Below, piece by piece: positions 39,991 through 48,372 of a DNA stretch of 64,000 nt (positions are counted from its first letter, which is position 1; each line of letters starts with the position of its first letter). A model generated the notes under the pieces. It made no database searches, was not told where the DNA came from, and was given only the letters and a program-made list of their open reading frames with translations. Position numbers and translations under genes: made by a program. Origin of the DNA: Microlunatus phosphovorus NM-1 (GTDB lineage Bacteria; Actinomycetota; Actinomycetes; Propionibacteriales; Propionibacteriaceae); the NCBI RefSeq assembly GCF_000270245.1, contig NC_015635.1:1-64000 (forward strand). Direction: 5' to 3'.

Positions 39991-41160
39991 ATGGTGTTCA
40001 TGAGAATTCTGTTCACGTCCAATCCGCTCGTCGGGCATGTCTTTCCGTTGCTTCCCCTGATGTATGCAGCCCGCAACGCCGGCCACGAGGTGATGGTCGC
40101 TACCGGTGCCGAACTGATCCCCGAGCTGCGTACTCGAGGCTTCAGCACCTGGACCGTCGGACCGTCGTTCGCGGATGCCGCCACCGAACTCCAGCAGTCC
40201 ACCACCGATCCGGACGCGGCTCCCGGCACCGAGCTCGCTCGGGACGCAGTCTTCCTGTTCGCTCGGCCCTCCGTCCGTCGGGCCCACGAGCTGATCCCGC
40301 GGGCCGCCTCCTGGGGACCGGACATGGTGATCAGCGAAGTTCTCGAGTTCGCCGGTCGCGAGGTGGCTCTGTCGTTCGGGGCGCTGCCGGTTACGCACGG
40401 ATTCGGCACTCACGTACCCGAATCGGCAAGGCTCGCTCGCATCATCCTGGATCACCTGAGCTCTCAACTCGGTACGCCGAGCCGTCAGCATGCGTTCGAT
40501 ACCGGCATCTACGTGGATCCATGCCCGCCGAGCCTCCAGGCGGGAGGACTGTCCAGCATGGAGACCTGGCTGATCCGGCCCGGGACCGGAGAGTTGCCGG
40601 CCGGGCACGAGCTACCGCAGTCAATTCTCGAACTGCCTGACCGACCAGTCGTCTATCTCACTCTGGGAACGGTCTTCAACGACCCCGACCTGGTACGCAC
40701 GGTGCTGGACGCCATCGAGGACCTGCCGATCTCCATCGTGGTCACCACCGGCCCGGGCGCGGATCCCGCACTGCTCGGTCCGCGACCCTCGCATGTCGCC
40801 GTGGTGGAATTCGTCCCGCAGGCTTTGGTGCTGCCGTGCGCGTCGGCGGTGGTGTCGCACACCGGGTCGGGCACCATGCTCGGTGCGCTGGCCGCGGGGG
40901 TGCCGCAGGTCTGTCTGCCACGGGGAGCCGACCAGTTCGCCAACGCTGAGCGCGTACGGTCCGCCGGCGCCGGCGTCCGTCTGCTACCGGACGAGGTCAG
41001 TCCGGAACGCCTCCGGGCCGCGGTTCAGGCGGTCTTGCACGACCAGAGGTACGCGCAGGCGGCCAAGGCTCTGCAGGTCGAGATCGGTGCGATGCCGACC
41101 GCCGCAGAGGTGCTGGGTGATCTCGTCACGCTCGCCGGCGCGAACACGCTGACGGCTTGA
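39991..41160 (+). CDS. GT1-family (GT-B fold) glycosyltransferase, macrolide/UGT-like
   Basis: The 389-residue product transfers a sugar from a nucleotide donor to a small hydrophobic acceptor. N-terminal acceptor domain: MRILFTSNPLVGHVFPLLPL. C-terminal donor domain: VYLTLGTVF, then FVPQALVLPCASAVVSHTGSGTMLGALAAGVPQVCLPRGADQFANA, the UGT-like His-Gly-Ser and final Asp/Gln box. Similar proteins modify macrolides, glycolipids or antibiotics. Three nearby starts are possible (39991, 39994, 40000). It stands alone; acceptor unknown. Confidence 0.9.
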   Translation: MVFMRILFTSNPLVGHVFPLLPLMYAARNAGHEVMVATGAELIPELRTRGFSTWTVGPSFADAATELQQSTTDPDAAPGTELARDAVFLFARPSVRRAHELIPRAASWGPDMVISEVLEFAGREVALSFGALPVTHGFGTHVPESARLARIILDHLSSQLGTPSRQHAFDTGIYVDPCPPSLQAGGLSSMETWLIRPGTGELPAGHELPQSILELPDRPVVYLTLGTVFNDPDLVRTVLDAIEDLPISIVVTTGPGADPALLGPRPSHVAVVEFVPQALVLPCASAVVSHTGSGTMLGALAAGVPQVCLPRGADQFANAERVRSAGAGVRLLPDEVSPERLRAAVQAVLHDQRYAQAAKALQVEIGAMPTAAEVLGDLVTLAGANTLTA

Positions 41161-41183
41161 GGAGTACTCAGTAGTGCCGATGG

Positions 41184-41768
41184 TCACCAGATGAATGGGA
41201 CGAGTCGAGCTCGACCGGCCGCGTATTCGGCGTAGGCGTCACCCAGAGCGTCCAGCAGTGCCGCTTCCTCCCTTCGGATGCGATACACCAGGGCAGTGGT
41301 GATGACCAGCATCGAGCCGAGCAGACTCGCCCAGTTGCCCAGAATCAGCGCGCAGCCGGCCAGGATCAGCAGCAGCCCTGAGTAGCTCGGGTGCCGGAGA
41401 ACTCGGTACGGTCCACGATCCACCACCACCTGGCCCGGCCTGGTCTGCACCACGAGGGTGAAGTCGCGGCCGAGAGACGCGAAGGACCACCACCTCAGCA
41501 GCATCCCCAGCCACGCGACGACACCGCCGATGATGATCGGCAGTGGGGATTCGGGAAGAACGGCGGCTGGTGCAACCGTCAGGCCGAGGGGTAGCAGCAG
41601 GACTCCACCCACGAACAGCAGCCTGAACAGGACTTCGCCGAGGGGGTCAGCCAGGTGCCCGCCCCGATGCCACCGCGCGGCTTGAAGGATCTCGCCGATC
41701 GCGAAGGCCGCGACGCTGGCCCAGAGCATGACGGTCACGGCCGGCGACGGATAGGGGTGCAAGGCCAC
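41184..41768 (-). CDS. Isoprenylcysteine carboxyl methyltransferase (ICMT) family protein
   Basis: The 194-residue membrane protein starts at GTG 41768 with GGAG 5 nt upstream; a frame to 41876 lacks a suitable site. It has about five helices and the PEMT/ICMT signature: WSFASLGRDFTLVVQTRPGQ, VVDRGPYRVLRHPSYSGLLL (the RHP-x-Y SAM-binding block), and EEAALLDALGDAYAEYAAGRARLVPFIW. Substrate is unknown. It is divergent from the ArsR gene across 107 nt holding a palindromic site. Confidence 0.9.
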   Translation of the reverse strand: MALHPYPSPAVTVMLWASVAAFAIGEILQAARWHRGGHLADPLGEVLFRLLFVGGVLLLPLGLTVAPAAVLPESPLPIIIGGVVAWLGMLLRWWSFASLGRDFTLVVQTRPGQVVVDRGPYRVLRHPSYSGLLLILAGCALILGNWASLLGSMLVITTALVYRIRREEAALLDALGDAYAEYAAGRARLVPFIW

Positions 41769-41828
41769 CGCTCCAGGATGACAAACCGCATTGCAGCGGC
41801 GGTCGGCAGCCAGCAGCCGGCCAAATAG

Positions 41829-41856
41829 ACAAGAAGTCTTGTGCAATAGGTCTTGT
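41829..41856. promoter_or_regulatory. Candidate ArsR operator
   Basis: ACAAGAAGTCTTGT (41829-41842) is a perfect 6-2-6 inverted repeat; a further TCTTGT half-site lies at 41851-41856. It is in the divergent ICMT-ArsR promoter region, 33 nt before the ArsR start, and fits autoregulation. Confidence 0.5.
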
Positions 41857-41874
41857 GGATCTAGGCTGGGAGAC

Positions 41875-42465
41875 ATGAGCGATCAGTCGGGACCTGTTGG
41901 CCACGAGACGGTGCAGACCGTGACCGATGCCAAGGCACTGGCAGCGATGGCCAATCCCTTCCGGAGCCGCATGCTTGACGCGCTGAGCGTCGACGGTCCG
42001 TCCACGGCCTCTGCTCTGGCCAAACGCACCGGTCAAGCAGTCGGCAGCGCCAGCCACCACCTGAAGGTGCTGGCCGAGGCCGGTCTGGTCGTCGAGGTGC
42101 CCGAACTCGCTCGCGATCGTCGCGAACGCTGGTGGCGGCTGGTGGCTCCCGCAACCCGCTGGTCGCGCGCTGAGTTCGCCGGCGATGTCAGTGCCGTCAC
42201 CGCGGCGCTCGCTGCGGAGTCGCTGGCACTGCAACGCCAGTTCGAACGCGCTCGGGACTGGCTGAGCAATGACGAGTCTGCTGGTGAGTGGGCAGACGCG
42301 GCTTTCGCCACCCAGATCTGGTTGGAGTTGACGCCCCAGGAGCTGCTCGAGCTGTCCGCCGAACTGGTCGCCCTCACTCGGCGATGGCGCGATCGTGCGA
42401 TGGACGACGGACTCGAGCGCGAGACGGTCTTCCTCTTCGCTCGGGGATTCCCCGCCCAGCCCTAG
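41875..42465 (+). CDS. ArsR-family transcriptional regulator
   Basis: The 196-residue product has a winged helix (about 18-90: AKALAAMANPFRSRMLDALSV, GQAVGSASHHLKVLAEAGLVVEV, RDRRERWWRLV) and a helical C-terminus (about 105-196) of the larger ArsR/MarR-like class rather than the metal-sensing short one. There are no Cys metal ligands, so a drug or small-ligand signal is likely. The MFS exporter starts 74 nt downstream on the same strand, a common local-regulation layout. Confidence 0.88.
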   Translation: MSDQSGPVGHETVQTVTDAKALAAMANPFRSRMLDALSVDGPSTASALAKRTGQAVGSASHHLKVLAEAGLVVEVPELARDRRERWWRLVAPATRWSRAEFAGDVSAVTAALAAESLALQRQFERARDWLSNDESAGEWADAAFATQIWLELTPQELLELSAELVALTRRWRDRAMDDGLERETVFLFARGFPAQP

Positions 42466-42539
42466 ACCGAAGCCGGGGCCCGAGTTGGGCCTCGCTCCGC
42501 TGTTCCTGCTCGTACCTCCTGCGTTGGAGCTGTCTTGTC

Positions 42540-43824
42540 ATGCCCACTGTCGATTCTGTCGCGCCCTCAATACGTCGCGCGCTCGGTCGTAGCTTCTCCC
42601 TGTTCTGGTTCGGAGAGGGTGTGAGCCTGCTCGGAGCGGCCACGACTTCGGTGCTGGTACCCCTTCTCGCCGTCACTCAACTGTCCGCGGGTCCGGGTTG
42701 GATGGGATTGCTCACCGCAGCGACCTGGCTGCCGTGGCTGGTCATCGGCCTGCCCGCTGGCGCCTGGATGGACCGGAGCGATCCACGGCGGATCATGATC
42801 ACGGCCGATCTGGTCGCCGCCGCCGCCCTGGCCAGCGTGCCAGTGGCGTGGTGGCTCGATGCCCTCGGCCTGGCTCAGCTGCTGGTGGTCGCGCTGGTCA
42901 CCGGGACGTGCACCGTCTTCTTCCGGACGGGGTACGTCAAACTCCTCCCGCAGATTGTCCCGGCCGGTGCGTTGGAGACCGCCAACGCGCGGGTGTTCGG
43001 CACCGAATCGGCGATGCAGGTGGTCGGACCCGGGGTAGCCGGTTTGCTGGCCCAGGTCGCGTCCGCGGCGGTCGGTCTGGTGGGCAGCGTTCTCGGCTTC
43101 TGTGTGTCGGCGATCTGCCTGGCACGTATCCGGGGTGAGACCGATCAGGGTGCGCGCCGCAAACGATGTCGCCTTGACCGCACAGATCAGCGAAGGAATC
43201 CGTACTGTGCTCGCCGACCGCAACCTACGAGTGCTGATGGCCGTCGGTGGGGTGTCCAACTTCGGTCTCACCGGGTACGCAGCGCTTCTCGTGCTGTTCT
43301 TGGTCGGCGATCTGGGGTTGACCGAAGCGCAGGTGGGGGTCGTGATCATGATCGGTGGCGTCGGCGGTCTGCTCGGGGCGGTGGCAGCTCCCCGGCTCGC
43401 CCGGCGCTTCGGCACCGGCCGAGCATCGACCGTTCTGCTGGTCATCGGTGGGCCGAGTGCGCTCCTGGTCGGCGCGCCGAGCAGTCCGGAACAGCTCGCG
43501 CTGACCGCGACCGGGTTGGTGCTGGTGGGGGCGGCGGTGGTGGCAGGCAACGTGATCAGGGGAGCTTGGCGGCAACGGTACGTACCTTCGGAGCTGATGG
43601 GTCGAGTGCTCACCACGATGCAGGTGGTGAACTACGGCACCATGCCGCTGGCCGGGTTGGTTGCCGGTCTCCTCGGCAGTCACTGGGGCGTACAGCCGGC
43701 AATACTGCTGCTGGCGGGCATTCATGCCGTCGCCTGCCTGAGCATCGTTGGCACCAGGCTCGGCCGGATGCGGATCCTGCCGGTCCGTCCGGAGACAGCG
43801 GGTGACGACTCGGTTCGCACCTAG
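42540..43824 (+). pseudogene. MFS exporter (EntS/multidrug-like), frameshifted
   Basis: The N-half starts at ATG 42540 (TVDSVAPSIRRALGRSFSLFW) and reads FGEGVSLLGAATTSVLVP, then GLPAGAWMDRSDPRRIMI, the MFS loop motif between helices 2 and 3. It shifts near 43145 after RIRGETDQ; the C-half continues in the +1 frame (NDVALTAQISEGIRTVLADRNLRVL onward). One extra base, or two lost, explains it. Together they give ~425 residues with twelve helices. The product is probably a drug exporter under the upstream ArsR; non-functional if the shift is real. Confidence 0.85.
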
Positions 43825-43963
43825 TCTCACGCGGCCGGCGCTTCGCAGACCGACCCGGGTGGTGGCCGCCAAACCCGGCCAGACTTCAGCGGCAGGGATC
43901 CTCCGTGCAGTATCAAGGGGAGCCGCCGTGGGCTCCTCATGGTTGGACCTTGGGGGGATCACC

Positions 43964-44946
43964 ATGGGCTTGGTCGGCGGGCGCCGAGTTGCGCATATCG
44001 CCAGACGCGGGATCACGATTCTCGCGGCGCTGGCAGTTGAATCGCGGCGGTTGGATTCGTCGCACAGGTTCCGGCCCCAGCGGTCGCCACGGTAGATCCT
44101 GTGGTCTATCAGGGCGTGTACGCGGGATTCGATGCGGTCAATGCGCGTGCCGGCGGCTCTCTCAGGTGCCCGGCCGGTCGGAAGGCGGTGGCTGGTGGCG
44201 GATACCTGCCCTCGTCCGAAGGCGCTTTGACAGCGCTGGCGCCAACCGCCGATGGCGGCGGCTGGTACGTGGCTGCCCGACTGAACTCCTCGACCGGTGC
44301 TGAGTTGACGGCGTTCGGGATGTGCGTGCCGGCAGCACAAGTCGCGACCGCCTCGACGATCGTCGTCAGCGACCATCGAGACCGGCTCGACTTCCATGTG
44401 CAGCGGTCCTGCCCGTCCGGACAGCTCGCCCTCGCCGGCGGGGGATACCTGCACCGACCCGGTCAGGATCCCGATCCTGCCGACCCGGCCGCCGGCTATG
44501 GCATGATTTCGCGTCCGACCGCTGACGGGACCGGTTGGGAGCACGCCGTGTCGTACAGCGGGTCGTACGGCCACCGCGACTTCACCTTCATCCTGCGCTG
44601 TCTGCCCGCCGCCGAACTCCCCGGCGCAGTCGGAGTCACCTCGGTCACCGCTATCCCGATCGAACGCACCCGCGGCCTGATTCCGGTGCCGGCCGCTGGA
44701 TTCGCTCGCTGTCCAGCGGGCACCTCGGTGTATGCCGGTGGTGGCGTGTTCACCAAGGCGAATGGCGAGTTGATCGGAGAGCTCAGCACCTCTGCGCCTG
44801 CGTTCGATGGCAGCGGCTGGCAGGTGACCGGCGTCGGTCCCGGCGGTGGCAGCCTCATCGTCACGGCACGCTGCGTGGCCAGGCTTCGAGTCTTCTCCCA
44901 GGGAACAGTGGGCGCCAGCCGTACGGGCCTTCCCCTCGGTCTGTGA
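43964..44946 (+). pseudogene. Secreted protein with three Gly/Cys repeats, frameshifted signal peptide
   Basis: From 44041 to 44946 a frame encodes three ~85-residue units, each with a Cys-Pro-x-G core then AVAGGGYLP, LALAGGGYLHRP or VYAGGGVFTKA and a late Cys. The signal peptide (MGLVGGRRVAHIARRGITIL...) lies in another frame from ATG 43964; an in-frame TGA at 44038-44040 breaks it, and one lost base near 44038 would join LAALAV to IAAVGFVAQVPAPAVA. An unannotated start at GTG 44101 would leave a cytosolic product. I do not recognise the domain family; similar Cys-rich repeats occur in secreted actinobacterial proteins. Confidence 0.65.
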
Positions 44947-45481
44947 TCGTCTGTGGCCCGCGGGCGCAAGACGTACGGGCCTCCCGCCTGATCTCCGATC
45001 GTCTGTGGCTCACGGGCGCAAGACGTACCGCTCGAAAGGAGCAGTGGCGCCGAGAACGAGCAGAGACCCGACCGCCCATCCGCATGAAGAGAACCTTCTC
45101 GAGCGACTGCCGGATCTTCTGCTTGCCAACTGGCGGTTGTGCGCTACGTCGGTAGCCCCGCTCGGCGGTGGTATGAACTCGTTCACTGCCTTGGTCATCG
45201 CCGATCACCACAGGCAGGCCGTCAAGCAAGGTAGGAAGCTTGGTTGCTCGCCGTTCGCTGTAGTGACTGCAGAAGTTGCAGGGACCACGGTTGTCCGTGG
45301 GGGCTGAGTCCTTCCGAACGGTACTCGGCGTTCTTGGCGTCGCGGGGGAGAACCTGGTGATGCCGTCGGGCATGAAGCGACATTTCTTCATGCTATGGAC
45401 GGTTCGCACGAGATGGCACGCGGCGGAGACGACCCGTCCCGAGTGCGCAAGCAAACTTGCCCATTCGGTGGCCTCGGGATC
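44947..45481. other. Non-coding gap with a degenerate 52-nt tandem repeat
   Basis: 44945-44978 and 44997-45030 are two similar copies of GATCGTCTGTGGC...GCGCAAGACGTAC (52-nt spacing). The only frames here are short and lack coding signs. Otherwise nothing seen. Confidence 0.5.
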
Positions 45482-45540
45482 TTGAAAGGTGCGCAGATGT
45501 TGCTTCCGGTCAGGTGAAACAGCATCTGCGCACCTTTCAA
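45482..45540 (-). terminator. Strong hairpin terminator of the NarL-type regulator operon
   Basis: A perfect 18-bp inverted repeat (45482-45499 with 45523-45540) with a 23-nt loop lies just past the regulator stop at 45556. The arms end in TTGAAAGG, giving a T-rich edge on the minus strand. Confidence 0.8.
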
Positions 45541-45555
45541 TCTCGGTGAGGATGC

Positions 45556-46245
45556 TTACGGCCGAGCGTCATGCACCAGCAGCGCGAGGCGTACCCGGTT
45601 GGTGTCCTGGAGTTTCGCGAACACGCGGGTGAGGTGGGTCTTCACCGTGGCCTCGGAGCAGAAGAGCCGAGCACCGATCTCGGCGTTCGAGAGCCCTTCG
45701 GCTACTGCGACGGCGATCTCGTGCTCGCGCGGACTCAATGACTCCAGCAGAGAGCGAGCCGTCGTCCGGCGGTGGTCGCGGCCGCTGTCGGCGAACCGCT
45801 CGATGAGCGCCCGGGTGTGCGCCGGGCTCAGCATCGCGTCGCCGTCGGCCACCACCCGGACAGCTTCGATCAGCTCCCGCGGTGGAGTGTCCTTGAGCAG
45901 GAACCCACTGGCACCCGCCTCGATGGCGGCGAAGACGTGCTCGTCGAGCTGGAAGGTGGTGAGCACCAGCACTCTCGTAGGAGGCCGATCCTCACCGGAC
46001 CCACCCCCATCGGATCTGCTCGCATCCGAATCGCTGACCAGACGGCGGGTGGCCTCGATCCCGTCGACCTGCGGCATCCGGATGTCCATCACCACAACGT
46101 CTGGTCGGTGCCGTTGGACAAGTTCGGGTACGCCGGCGCCGTCATCGGCCTCACCGACGACCTCGATGTCCTCGGCCGAGGACAGGATCGCCTGCAACCC
46201 AGCGCGAACCAGGGCGTCGTCATCGACGATGCCTACCCGGATCAT
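45556..46245 (-). CDS. NarL/LuxR-family response regulator
   Basis: The 229-residue product starts at ATG 46245, overlapping the kinase stop (ATGA); the longer frame to 46266 is not needed. Receiver domain (1-140) with MIRVGIVDDDALVRAGL, Asp in VVVMDIRMPQVDG and FLLKDTPPREL; it is lengthened by a Ser/Asp/Gly-rich insertion (SDSDASRSDGGGSGEDR) between helix 3 and strand 4. The HTH (165-229: LSPREHEIAVAVAEGLSNAEIG) is LuxR-type. It probably regulates the divergent ABC exporter. Confidence 0.94.
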   Translation of the reverse strand: MIRVGIVDDDALVRAGLQAILSSAEDIEVVGEADDGAGVPELVQRHRPDVVVMDIRMPQVDGIEATRRLVSDSDASRSDGGGSGEDRPPTRVLVLTTFQLDEHVFAAIEAGASGFLLKDTPPRELIEAVRVVADGDAMLSPAHTRALIERFADSGRDHRRTTARSLLESLSPREHEIAVAVAEGLSNAEIGARLFCSEATVKTHLTRVFAKLQDTNRVRLALLVHDARP

Positions 46246-47387
46246 GCTGCCTCCCAGGGGAGCCACACGCGCAGCTCGTAGCGTCCTTGTGTCGCGTGGG
46301 CGTGGAGCTGGCCGCCGAGCACCTCGACCCGATTGCGGAGCGACGCGATCCCGGTTCCGGCACCACGGTCGCCGCCCGGCGCCAGTTGGTTCCGCACCTC
46401 CAGCTCGATCCCCGGGCCGGGCGATCCGGTGAGTGCGATGGCGACCGGAGCGGACGGCGCGTGCCGATGCGCGTTCGTCAATGCCTCCTGCGTCACGTGA
46501 TAGAGAACCCGACCGATGGCCGGCGAGAGCACAGCTCGGTTCTCATCAGTCAGCCCGTCCTGGAGTTCGACGACCGCGCCGGCATCGCGGCTGGCCTGGA
46601 TGAGACGGGGAACCGCGGCCAGATCCGGTGCGGGATCGCGCCGGGTGTCTTCACCGAGTGCCCGCACCACGGCGCGCAGGTCGGCGAGTCCCTTCCGGGC
46701 CGAGCTGCGGATCTGTTCCGCGGCCGCCACGGTCTGGGGATCCTTCGACTGCACCTCCAACGCGCCCGCCTGCATGGTGACAAGGGCGAGGACATGGCCG
46801 AGGGAGTCGTGCATCTCGCGTGCGATCCGTTCCCGCTCGGCGTGCACGGCCTCGTTCGCTGTTCGTTCGCGCTCGAACTGCGCGCGGACGGCGCGCTCGG
46901 CGACCGATGCCTCGAGCCTGCGGTGGACTCGGATGTAGTTGCCCATCAGCGCGGGCGCGACGCCGACCACGAGCATGATGACGATCACTCCGATGGTTAT
47001 CTCGGCTGTGGAGTAGCCACGCGCGATGTCTCGTTGAACGACCAGGACCAGGGCCGCTGCCGTGCCGACACCGGCTACCAGCCACGGTCGGACGCCGCCC
47101 CGACGGACGGCGAGACTCATCATGCCGACCAGGAACACCGCCAGCGTTCCGGTGGTGATGGCGACGATCCCGAGCAGTGCGAGGGCGTACGGGAACCGGA
47201 CTCGGAATGCCACCGCCGCGATCACCAGCGGGATGAGCACGAGCTGGACCACCCACTGCCAGGTGACCATGAAGTCGACGGGCGAGCTGTTGACATAGAG
47301 GACGCCGATGGCGAGGAGGTAGATGAACGGGGCACCCCAGCGCATCAGGACGGCGGCATCCCGCGGCGGCCGAGCGCTGTCTCTCAT
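46242..47387 (-). CDS. Sensor histidine kinase (HisKA_3/DesK-like)
   Basis: The 381-residue kinase has five to six N-terminal helices (about 18-150), a coiled linker, the HisKA_3 block RIAREMHDSLGHVLALVTMQAG (phospho-His near 200) and an HATPase end with TQEALTNAHRHAP and GTGIASLRNRVEVLGG. With the NarL-type regulator it forms a two-component system typical of actinobacterial envelope or antibiotic-stress sensing. The divergent gap to the ABC genes (47388-47523) contains a palindrome. Confidence 0.94.
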   Translation of the reverse strand: MRDSARPPRDAAVLMRWGAPFIYLLAIGVLYVNSSPVDFMVTWQWVVQLVLIPLVIAAVAFRVRFPYALALLGIVAITTGTLAVFLVGMMSLAVRRGGVRPWLVAGVGTAAALVLVVQRDIARGYSTAEITIGVIVIMLVVGVAPALMGNYIRVHRRLEASVAERAVRAQFERERTANEAVHAERERIAREMHDSLGHVLALVTMQAGALEVQSKDPQTVAAAEQIRSSARKGLADLRAVVRALGEDTRRDPAPDLAAVPRLIQASRDAGAVVELQDGLTDENRAVLSPAIGRVLYHVTQEALTNAHRHAPSAPVAIALTGSPGPGIELEVRNQLAPGGDRGAGTGIASLRNRVEVLGGQLHAHATQGRYELRVWLPWEAA

Positions 47388-47460
47388 GCGCCGACCCTAT
47401 GGTGTTCGACTGCCGTGGCGCTGGGCGAGCCGCCGGGAATCGCCGATGGTCGGGTCAGAT

Positions 47461-47476
47461 TACGACGATGGTCGTA
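47461..47476. promoter_or_regulatory. Candidate response-regulator operator
   Basis: TACGAC-GATG-GTCGTA is a perfect 6-4-6 palindrome in the divergent promoter region between the two-component system and the ABC exporter. It fits a LuxR-type dimer site, 48 nt before the exporter's first start codon. Confidence 0.4.
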
Positions 47477-47523
47477 CGCAGAAGCAGACGCACGGACGAT
47501 AGTGGCAATGCGACAACCCCGGA

Positions 47524-48372
47524 ATGCTGCTGATCATGGCAAACCAGAGCTTGTATTCCGACAGCACGTTGTCCGATAGAACGGTGCACCCCGACGGCAC
47601 GATGATCGCGGCCGAGCATCTCTCGAAGTCCTACCGCGTCGGCTCGACCGACATCGAGATCTTGCACGACGTCTCGCTCACGGTCAGCGAGAGCGAGGTG
47701 TGCGCGATCATGGGGCCGTCCGGCTCCGGCAAGTCGACGCTGCTCTATTGCCTGGCCGGACTCGAAGCCCCCAGCTCCGGAGATGTGTTCCTGCTTGGCG
47801 ACTCGCTGGTCAGCCGGTCGCGCCGCGAACTTGCCCAGCTGCGGCGCACCGAACTCGGCTTCGTGTTTCAGTCCTACAACCTGCTGCCGACCTTGCCGGT
47901 GCTCGAGAACGTTGCGCTGCCGTTCCGGCTGCGCGGGGAACGGGTCGACCAGGCTCGGATCGAGGCAGCGCTCGCGTCCGTCGGACTGGCCGGCCGGGGC
48001 AGCTCACTGCCCCCGTCGATGTCGGGCGGCGAGCAGCAGCGGGTCGCGATCGCCCGCGTGCTGGCTCAGCGTCCCAGGATCGTGTTCGCGGACGAGCCGA
48101 CCGGCGCGCTGGACACCCGGAGCGGTCGGTTGGTCTTGTCGGAGCTGCACGAGATCGGGAACGCGGCCGATCGTTGCGTGCTGATCGTGACGCATGATCC
48201 GGCGGTCGCGGCGACCTGCGATCGGGTGGTGTTCATGCGGGACGGCCGCCTCGTTGATCAGCTGGCAGCACCGAGTGTCGAGCAGGTCGCCTCGAAGCTG
48301 ACCTCGCTGTCCGAGCCGTCGTCGTCCGAACAGGTAGAGCTGTCCGGTGCACATGTAGGGCGGGCCGTCTGA
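47524..48372 (+). CDS. ABC exporter ATPase (MacB/LolD-like)
   Basis: The 282-residue ATPase has Walker A GPSGSGKST, signature SMSGGEQQRVAIARVL and Walker B IVFADEPTGALD, with the LolD/MacB features GFVFQSYNLLPTLPVLENV. The start is uncertain; ATG 47602 (MIAAEHLSKSYR) would remove an atypical N-terminus. Its stop overlaps the permease start (TGATG). It probably exports a peptide or antibiotic under the adjacent two-component system. Confidence 0.93.
   Translation: MLLIMANQSLYSDSTLSDRTVHPDGTMIAAEHLSKSYRVGSTDIEILHDVSLTVSESEVCAIMGPSGSGKSTLLYCLAGLEAPSSGDVFLLGDSLVSRSRRELAQLRRTELGFVFQSYNLLPTLPVLENVALPFRLRGERVDQARIEAALASVGLAGRGSSLPPSMSGGEQQRVAIARVLAQRPRIVFADEPTGALDTRSGRLVLSELHEIGNAADRCVLIVTHDPAVAATCDRVVFMRDGRLVDQLAAPSVEQVASKLTSLSEPSSSEQVELSGAHVGRAV

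Noticed and set aside
45276-45485. 69-aa plus-strand ORF after the secreted repeat protein
   Set aside because: No ribosome binding site or family resemblance; it precedes the terminator hairpin and reads as chance.
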